Positions 57,784-64,000 of a DNA stretch of 64,000 nucleotides are shown one piece after another. The notes under the pieces were generated by a model. It saw nothing but the letters and a program-made list of their open reading frames with translations, ran no database searches and was not told the DNA's origin. Position numbers and translations under genes: made by a program. The stretch comes from Chrysogorgia sp. JL179-B06 (lineage: Eukaryota; Cnidaria; Anthozoa; Scleralcyonacea; Chrysogorgiidae): assembly GCA_035772405.1 (NCBI GenBank), contig JAYKKM010000175.1, positions 762,501-826,500 of the forward strand, given 5' to 3'. Numbering within the stretch: the first letter of the stretch is position 1; each line of letters opens with the position of its first letter.

Positions 57784-58499
57784 GAGTTGCTCATTTGCCA
57801 GTGTATCGATATCATATGCGTTTTGGTGAGGTCAACACCACTCGGAATAGTGCATATGCTCTCCATCGCTGGGATGCTACCACCATACGCGAGTCCGTTG
57901 GTCATACCAGTCTTGTACCCTATGAACTTATCCCACTGACCGTCGTCGTTTGATATAATTGTCTCCCAATTTGACCCCGTGGCTCTCATAGGTAACCGCA
58001 CTACGACAAAAATGGAAAGATCACACCACTGCATACTGGGGCAATTAAAATGGAGACCTGACTCAAGTGGGATTGGTGCTAACTCGGGGGATAGAAAACT
58101 TTGGCCCGCACTGTTAATGCCAATAATAGGGCCATAGGTTGGGTTGTTTTGCACTAACATATTTGTCGCGTCACCGATGGCTTTCACTTTGGAACCATCG
58201 CTGTGGAAGTCTACGTTTTTCGTGGTGTGTGTGTTGGCGTTGAAGTCAAACACAACGTTGTGGTGTCGCACTTTGAAGTAGAGCGGTAAATACAATTGCT
58301 CTAAGACTTTTTTATTGATGACGTCTAGGTCGTCGACTGGGTCTGCTACGTTTTTTATTGCTGAGCCTTGCATGTCTATTAGTCCAGACATCCTTCCACC
58401 AGTCGCGCTTAATTTAGGATCTTCGTCCAGATGTCTTTTCGTTCTCTTTAGTATTTTATCGTGAGGGTCGTCAGACTCATACCCATAGTTTAGACTCAT
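57778..58499 (-). pseudogene. E2 fiber gene, 5' part, cut by E3
   Basis: Holds the start (MSLNYGYESDDPHDKILKR), the tail-fiber-type motif and the first part of the lectin-like domain up to MISIHWQMSNSHV, where E3 begins. The rest is at 38580-38817. The stretch around residues 70-125 is divergent from E1 and E3 (LPLYFKVRHHNVVFDFNANT). Confidence 0.92.
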
Positions 58500-58501
58500 T
58501 A

Positions 58502-60037
58502 CTACTTCAAGGTGTATTTGGTTAGTAGATAGCCGGAGACTGCTGAGAACCCTAACACTATCGCCAGCGTTGTTGTGTCTGACTTACTTGTGGCGTACAC
58601 CTTCTGATTGGTGGTCACTGTTTTCTTCATGGGTGGTGCTACTAAGTTAGTCACCGCATTTTCTTGGTGGACTTTTTTAGCTACAGTCCTTGGTGTTGTC
58701 GCATTCAAGTGAGTCACCACATTTTCTTGGTGGACTTTTTTAGCCACAGTCCTTGGTGTCGTTACACTCAAGTTAGTCACCACATTTTCTTGGTGAACTT
58801 TTTTAGCCACAGTCGTTGGTGTTGTCGCATTCAAGCGAGTGTTCACTCCAAATCTCATGGACTCTGTGGCAATCTTTAATAAGTTGTTGTACCCAGCGAT
58901 TTTGTTCTTGAGTATCACCACGTTGCTCGGCATCAACCATGTACTTGGCGACACTGCGAGATTTTGGACAACGTTGGTGTCTCTAATCGATTTATTCATG
59001 TTGAGAATCCATGTCGATACGTCATACTGTATAACACTGTCAGAAAACAACTTTCGGAATTCTTGTTGGGTTTCTAGACTTCCTGCAGAACCACCAACGA
59101 CTGATACACGTGTTCTCGCTTGTGCACCAAGTGTGGAGTACACAAAGGCTTCTATGCTTTGGTTTAGATATTGCAGCCCAATGTTGGTAAAGCCGTCTGA
59201 CAATCGCGCGACGTATCGTTTGTAATCGTTATGGATGTCGTTGAGTGTGAAGACTCTGGATTCGCCTAAAGTGCCATCGCTCAGGACTTTATTCTGGTAG
59301 TAGTGCCTTCTGGGGATCTTAGAGATCTTACCATACAATTCGGAAGCGCTGAATTCTCTACTTATTGATTTCATGGTCTCGCCACCCTCCATTCTTCTGA
59401 GAAGTCTTCTAATGGTGAAGTACAAATGAAATCTCATCACACTTGTGACCACAGGGTGAACTTCTTGTGACACTGATAGATGTTGCAACGACACTCCACA
59501 ACAGAAACTCGCGCAATACGTCGCAAACACAACACGGTAGTAAGATTCGTTGTCATCCCACTCTGATTTTGTCTTTGACGTGGTGATTTGTAAGGTTGGT
59601 AGCTTTGACATGAAGTAACTATTTTGGTTAACAAAAACTTTAAAATTATTCACTGGATAATTTAACACGTTTTCTGTTGGATAGCCGTCCCAAAGCCCCC
59701 AGTGGTTCTTATGACCTTTTGGTAGTGGTTGGATAGTTCCACCACCTTGCCATATTATTGGGAACTTGCTATTGTGCAGCCACTTCCACATGTTTTTATC
59801 GTTTTTGAAGGTTGTGCTGGTTATGTCTGTGCTGAGGATGTCGTTATTTCTGAAATATATGTCGACACTCACGATTTTACCATCTTGCGAAATATTTGGA
59901 TAGAACTCGAATTTGCTTAAAGTAGCGTGGGGGTACTTTTTGATGAGGTCCGCCTTTGCGTCGTGCGTAGCCTTCGATGTGTTAGCCATCGCGAGTTTGT
60001 AGCGCTTTCCATAGTAGTCATGAAGGGCTTTCTGCAT
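58502..60037 (-). CDS. Large conserved protein with expanded C-terminal repeats (E2)
   Basis: 511 residues. Three 21-residue repeats built on TPRTVAKKVHQENV near the C-terminus make it longer than the 494-residue copies. The conserved central part and hydrophobic tail are unchanged. Confidence 0.7.
   Translation of the reverse strand: MQKALHDYYGKRYKLAMANTSKATHDAKADLIKKYPHATLSKFEFYPNISQDGKIVSVDIYFRNNDILSTDITSTTFKNDKNMWKWLHNSKFPIIWQGGGTIQPLPKGHKNHWGLWDGYPTENVLNYPVNNFKVFVNQNSYFMSKLPTLQITTSKTKSEWDDNESYYRVVFATYCASFCCGVSLQHLSVSQEVHPVVTSVMRFHLYFTIRRLLRRMEGGETMKSISREFSASELYGKISKIPRRHYYQNKVLSDGTLGESRVFTLNDIHNDYKRYVARLSDGFTNIGLQYLNQSIEAFVYSTLGAQARTRVSVVGGSAGSLETQQEFRKLFSDSVIQYDVSTWILNMNKSIRDTNVVQNLAVSPSTWLMPSNVVILKNKIAGYNNLLKIATESMRFGVNTRLNATTPTTVAKKVHQENVVTNLSVTTPRTVAKKVHQENVVTHLNATTPRTVAKKVHQENAVTNLVAPPMKKTVTTNQKVYATSKSDTTTLAIVLGFSAVSGYLLTKYTLK
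58657..58845. repeat. 63-bp tandem repeat inside the coding region
   Basis: Units beginning CATTTTCTTGGTGGACTTTT start at 58657, 58720 and 58783, in frame (63 bp = 21 codons). E1 and E3 carry a different, more degenerate repeat set at this place. Confidence 0.88.
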
Positions 60038-60049
60038 ATAATATACTGT
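60038..60049. promoter_or_regulatory. 12-bp divergent gene spacer (E2)
   Basis: ATAATATACTGT, one base different from E1 and E3. Confidence 0.45.
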
Positions 60050-60760
60050 ATGTTATACATGACGCGAAAGTTGACGGTACTCATTGAAGGTGTGGAAAAA
60101 GTTGTGTCCTTTGACAACGCGATGATGGTCATACACGATAACCCGTACATTGTGGTCAAGACAGCCACTGTGTTTTGGGACTACCATAACACAACAAACG
60201 ACGACAGCATTCAGGTCTTCACGCTGGATAACTCTAGGGTTGGCTCTTTTAAAAAGATTAAAGTGGGTGAAGGGTACTTTAGCTTCGACGCATTGGTCAA
60301 AGTCTTGAAACACGAGTCTAGCGAGCTTAAGGTGGATCTTGAGATAGAGAAACTAGTGCCCACAGGCAAATGTAGGGTCAAGGTTAGTAGTTCAGCTGTG
60401 TTAGACACCCTTGGGCCTCTACTTGGTTTCGCGAAGGGTGAGGTGATTCAGAATGACTCACAGTGGCACACTAGCCCAAACGAGGTCGACATGTATAGAG
60501 GCCTGAAGTACATAGAAGTCTCGTGTGACGTTGTTGAGACGGAGAGCAACGTGGGTATTGATGGAAAGCGTAGCAATGTGATCACAACGTTACCAATACC
60601 CACCGAACAGTCTTTGAAGGGGTCAGTACAACGCCATGTGGACATTGAGTCCAAGGTGGGTATTAAAAAAGGTGTTTACTCAAGTATGACATTTCGCGTC
60701 AAATCAAATAACGGTGGTCTTAAAATTGGCGCGGTGCTATTGGAACTGTATATTGTGTGA
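60050..60760 (+). CDS. Penton-like minor capsid protein (E2)
   Basis: 236 residues, intact. Start MLYMTRKLTVLIEGVEKVVS. The middle is more similar to E1 than to E3; LGPLLGFAKGE motif kept. Confidence 0.65.
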   Translation: MLYMTRKLTVLIEGVEKVVSFDNAMMVIHDNPYIVVKTATVFWDYHNTTNDDSIQVFTLDNSRVGSFKKIKVGEGYFSFDALVKVLKHESSELKVDLEIEKLVPTGKCRVKVSSSAVLDTLGPLLGFAKGEVIQNDSQWHTSPNEVDMYRGLKYIEVSCDVVETESNVGIDGKRSNVITTLPIPTEQSLKGSVQRHVDIESKVGIKKGVYSSMTFRVKSNNGGLKIGAVLLELYIV

Positions 60761-60765
60761 ATTAT

Positions 60766-61869
60766 ATGGAGCTTGGTGTGGAAACAGAACAAGGGTTGAG
60801 AGACATTTACTATAATCCCAAGACGGGGTACAGTGGTGCGGAGAGGTTGTATCAAAGTGCATTAGAAAATGGATTGGGAGTAACTAGAAAAACAGTGAAA
60901 GAATGGTTGACCACGCAGGACACTTACACTAGGTACAAACCTATCGTGAGAAGACATAAGTTCCGCGCGACTTTTGTTGGGTTTCTTGGTGAAGAGCTCC
61001 AAATGGATTTAGTGGACATGAGTAAGTACTCAAAACAGAATGGCGGTTATTATTGGATATTGACAGGCATCGAAATATTGAGTAGATATGCTTTTGGTAT
61101 TGCAGTTTATAGAAAAGACACTAAGAACATGACTAAGGCTGTTGGAAAATTGTTGAATGACTTTAAAGATCGGTTTGGAACTGTGCCTAAGTTAGCGCAA
61201 TTTGATGATGGACTTGAATTCTACAACGTTGGTGTGAAAAGTTTGCTGAAAAAACATGGTGTTGAGTATTTCAGCACTAAGAGTGATAAGAAAGCTGCTG
61301 TTGTTGAGCGTTTTAATAGAAGTCTCAAGAGCATTATGTGGAAGTACTTTTACACTCATGGAACGTATAAATGGATTGACGTTCTTAACCAGTTTGTGAG
61401 CAATTACAATGGCAATGTGAATCGAAGCATTATGATGAAACCGAAGGATGTCAATAAGTCAAATGAGGGTGAAGTGTGGACCACTTTGTTTGGTCACCAA
61501 CTTGCAGACAACCCATTGCCAAAGTTTAGAGTTGGTGAGTCAGTGAGAATTAGTAAATACAAGAGTGTGTTCACAAAGGGTTATGAAGCCAACTTCACTG
61601 AAGAGCTGTTTAAAGTGGTAAAGGTTATTCGCGGTGACCCGAACGTGTACGAAATTGAGGATCACACCGGTGAACAGATTATTGGTAAATTTTATGAACA
61701 GGAATTATCGCTGGTCAATAAGAAACATGGTGACGATGTGTACAGAGTTGAAAAGGTGTTGAAAAGAAAGAAAGTCGGAGGGAAGAAGATGGCGCTGGTC
61801 AAATGGTTGGGTTATGAGAGCAAACATAATTCGTGGACACCAGAAAGCGACATTCAAAACGTGAGCTAA
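60766..61869 (+). CDS. Chromodomain integrase (E2)
   Basis: 367 residues, intact catalytic residues and chromodomain (VYRVEKVLKRKKVGGKKMAL). Most changes lie before the core and around residues 195-215. Confidence 0.93.
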   Translation: MELGVETEQGLRDIYYNPKTGYSGAERLYQSALENGLGVTRKTVKEWLTTQDTYTRYKPIVRRHKFRATFVGFLGEELQMDLVDMSKYSKQNGGYYWILTGIEILSRYAFGIAVYRKDTKNMTKAVGKLLNDFKDRFGTVPKLAQFDDGLEFYNVGVKSLLKKHGVEYFSTKSDKKAAVVERFNRSLKSIMWKYFYTHGTYKWIDVLNQFVSNYNGNVNRSIMMKPKDVNKSNEGEVWTTLFGHQLADNPLPKFRVGESVRISKYKSVFTKGYEANFTEELFKVVKVIRGDPNVYEIEDHTGEQIIGKFYEQELSLVNKKHGDDVYRVEKVLKRKKVGGKKMALVKWLGYESKHNSWTPESDIQNVS

Positions 61870-61875
61870 TGTAAT

Positions 61876-63315
61876 ATGGCTGAGGGTGGAGAAGGTTTTG
61901 ACGAGGTCGAGATGGAAATCCTCGGTGAGTACAAAAACATGAGTAGTGAGCAATTAGAAGAGAAGCTCGCCAATATCGAAAAGTTAATCAAAGACATAGA
62001 CGATGAGCACACTGAAGACGACATGCCGGAAGACGTTCGTGTTAATTACGACGACTATCAAGACCACGCGAAAAAGATAAGGAGTGAGCAAGACGCGAGA
62101 CAAGATTGGCAAAAAGAGACGTCATTTATTGACACTGACGATGGTAAGACGGTGACGATAAGGGGAACCAACACAGAAGTCCCGACAGTGGAGTTTGTTG
62201 AACAGGAGTCATATGGTGACGTCGATGACACGAGCTTCAGTATAGCTTTTGAAGAGGAGGAGGAAATTAAGAGAAGACTGGGTGAGCTAAAAGCGTCCAA
62301 CAAAGAGCTAGCAGAAAACAATGTAAAAAGAATCAAGCTAATAAGTAGGAAAATACGTAAATTAAGCAAAAAGGGACTCGGACACGACGACGCGTCAAGG
62401 AAAATAGTTAACAGGTCGCAGGTTACGGACTCTGGGACTATTCTTTTCAAACCGATAAACAAAGATGGTAAATATGGAAAACCCAAACGAATTCTAATAC
62501 CTGGGAAAAAAGGCTTGATCTACAGTAAAGACGCGAGTAGTAAAAACGCGATTGAGCAGTTCAAACAGTTAGTTAATCAAATCCCTGAGAGTACAGAAAC
62601 AACAGCTGTCACAACAGAAGTGACCCCAGACGACTTACCAGTGATTGAAACAAGAGTGGGTCACGACGACATACCTGGGCTAACACCAAACGAGAACCGT
62701 GAGCTGAGTGGTGTGCTTAATCCAAGTGAGAGTGTGTTGCGTGAATCGAGAGTAGGCGACACTGGTGCGTTGCAAGCGCAGGCAGACTATTTTCAAAAGG
62801 CGATAGATGAAACGAGTGAGAGATTGGTAGAGCTTGACAAAAAAGCTGACCAAATTGGTCTCACGCCTGACGAAGAGCGAAAGTACGCTGGTTTGTTTGA
62901 AAGAGAGTCAGGACTAAAGCAAGCCAGAGATAGAACCCTAGAACAGCGCAAGCTTGAAGAAGTTAGAGAGCAACAAGAAGTCGACATTGACAGATTGCAG
63001 AGGTTCAAGGAATGGGCCAAAGAAAATATGGTTGGGTTGAGCGCTGTGGCAATTTCAGTGGCTGGAATTATAACAACTATTATTATCGCTGGGAGGTCTG
63101 CTGTTATGAAAGGCGCTATTGCTACGAGGTCGTTCGCACAGGCTGTTAAGAATGCGATAACGAAGATGGGTCCATGGGCTGTTGGATTGGCTAATTTAGT
63201 TTACAACGCGTTGACGTTGGGTGCAAAGGGTCTCGCATGGTTGGCTCAAAATCTGTGGGTACTCGCGGTGGTACTTGCGTGGTTTGCGTATGATTATTAC
63301 AAGCTAAAACGGTAG
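61876..63315 (+). CDS. Coiled-coil protein with hydrophobic C-terminus (E2)
   Basis: 479 residues, same plan as the E3 copy at 53260-54699. Followed by a short insertion with GTCTCAGCCTCGAAG before the MCP gene. Confidence 0.75.
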   Translation: MAEGGEGFDEVEMEILGEYKNMSSEQLEEKLANIEKLIKDIDDEHTEDDMPEDVRVNYDDYQDHAKKIRSEQDARQDWQKETSFIDTDDGKTVTIRGTNTEVPTVEFVEQESYGDVDDTSFSIAFEEEEEIKRRLGELKASNKELAENNVKRIKLISRKIRKLSKKGLGHDDASRKIVNRSQVTDSGTILFKPINKDGKYGKPKRILIPGKKGLIYSKDASSKNAIEQFKQLVNQIPESTETTAVTTEVTPDDLPVIETRVGHDDIPGLTPNENRELSGVLNPSESVLRESRVGDTGALQAQADYFQKAIDETSERLVELDKKADQIGLTPDEERKYAGLFERESGLKQARDRTLEQRKLEEVREQQEVDIDRLQRFKEWAKENMVGLSAVAISVAGIITTIIIAGRSAVMKGAIATRSFAQAVKNAITKMGPWAVGLANLVYNALTLGAKGLAWLAQNLWVLAVVLAWFAYDYYKLKR

Positions 63316-63352
63316 TCTCAGCCTCGAAGAAAACAAAACATACGTAAAGTAT

Positions 63353-64000
63353 ATGAACGTCACATCGGCAGAGTTGAGCCCTGGTTTTAGACGAGCGACC
63401 ATGGGTGTCATAAAAGGGGCGAGAACACAGCATGTGATCACGTTGAACCCTAATAAGGTCAGTCCTGGTGAGGAACTTTACATTGATATACCAAAGCTCA
63501 AGGTTAGCAGCTGTTTGGTGCCTGGGTCGTTGGGTCTAGTGTTCGACTTTAAGAATGCAAACGCCAAAAGCTGGTTCTTGAATAATGTTAGTAAGTTGTT
63601 AGTTGAGAAACTTGTTGTGAGACTAGCTGGAGAAGCTGTGTACGACAACAGTGGGGAAAATTACACTAGTGTTTATCGTGACCTTTGGGAAAGCGTCACT
63701 GTGCGAGACCAAATGATTGATTATGGTATTGGTGGTGAGAACTTGAGAAAGCTAATTTCTAAGGACGACAGTGGCGCGACAAGTGGGAACGTTGCTAAAG
63801 TTAGTGACGCGTTAATGTTTGGTGTGATTGGAACGAAACAGCGGATAAAGCTCGGCAAGATCATGAATGACCATGGGTTGTACGCTCCTTTTAGCATGAA
63901 TAACAACTTGCAGTATGTGATCACACTTCCGAAGGCCACAGACATCATGGTGGCGCAATCCAATGAAAGTGTAGGTGGATACACTCTGGAGAACCTCGAG
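63353..64000 (+). CDS. Major capsid protein (E2), cut by window end
   Basis: First 216 residues, open to the end of the window. It agrees with the E3 capsid except for scattered changes (for example SNESVGGYTLENLE). The remaining half, the ATPase, the last gene and the right terminal repeat of E2 should lie just outside. Confidence 0.78.
   Translation, partial: MNVTSAELSPGFRRATMGVIKGARTQHVITLNPNKVSPGEELYIDIPKLKVSSCLVPGSLGLVFDFKNANAKSWFLNNVSKLLVEKLVVRLAGEAVYDNSGENYTSVYRDLWESVTVRDQMIDYGIGGENLRKLISKDDSGATSGNVAKVSDALMFGVIGTKQRIKLGKIMNDHGLYAPFSMNNNLQYVITLPKATDIMVAQSNESVGGYTLENLE

Larger units (their letters stand above)
29997..64000. mobile_element. Polinton/Maverick E2, interrupted by E3, right end outside window
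   Basis: The left end starts AGTAGTATAGAGAGTGGGG at 29997, matching the E1 and E3 termini. Genes run in standard order from PolB to the fiber gene, where E3 (38818-57777) interrupts, and resume at 57784 through the MCP, which runs off the window. About 15 kb of E2 itself is visible. Apart from the insertion, all its visible genes are open. The six bases before the end (CCCTTG) are the candidate left target duplication. Confidence 0.92.

Overview
The window is metazoan nuclear DNA made almost entirely of mobile elements. Penelope-like retroelement (PLE) remains, hammerhead ribozymes, long (AT)n tracts and a LINE fragment point to an invertebrate, most likely a cnidarian. That assignment is inference, because no host gene was recognised.

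Layout. Positions 1-10177 are host-like DNA with no convincing gene. They hold a (TAA)n tract next to a LINE reverse-transcriptase fragment, a 330-bp tandem duplication, foldback elements, a 19-bp tandem repeat and a broken PLE. Positions 10184-27966 are a complete Polinton/Maverick (here E1), flanked by a perfect 6-bp target duplication (GATAGT). Positions 27967-29996 hold a second PLE remnant with four hammerhead ribozyme motifs among AT microsatellites. From 29997 to beyond the right edge runs a second Polinton (E2). It is split by a third complete Polinton (E3, 38818-57777), inserted into the E2 fiber gene with a 6-bp target duplication (ACGTGC). E2 resumes at 57784 and is cut off by the window end inside its major capsid gene.

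All three Polintons share one intronless, virus-like gene order in the same orientation. Leftward: protein-primed-type DNA polymerase B, a zinc-ribbon protein (fused to the polymerase in E1) and three small membrane proteins. Rightward: a zinc-finger protein and thymidine kinase. Leftward: a BRO-N/VRR-NUC-type nuclease, a 46-residue basic protein, a small protein with an N-myristoylation motif, a lectin-like fiber protein and a large 494-511 residue protein. Rightward: a penton-like protein, an integrase with a C-terminal chromodomain, a coiled-coil/membrane protein, the major capsid protein, an A32/FtsK-type packaging ATPase and a second protein with a myristoylation motif. The set covers genome replication (PolB), nucleotide supply (TK), integration (integrase), capsid building and packaging, and probably attachment (fiber). 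I found no adenain-like protease.

E1 keeps open frames for PolB, integrase and ATPase, but TK, penton-like, MCP and one small gene carry frameshifts. E3 looks intact and its terminal repeats are nearly identical, so it is probably the youngest. The most unusual features are the palindromic tips of the terminal repeats, the Polinton-in-Polinton nesting, the enlarged gene-containing terminal repeats of E3, mosaic polymerase sequence between elements, and the cluster of PLE hammerheads.
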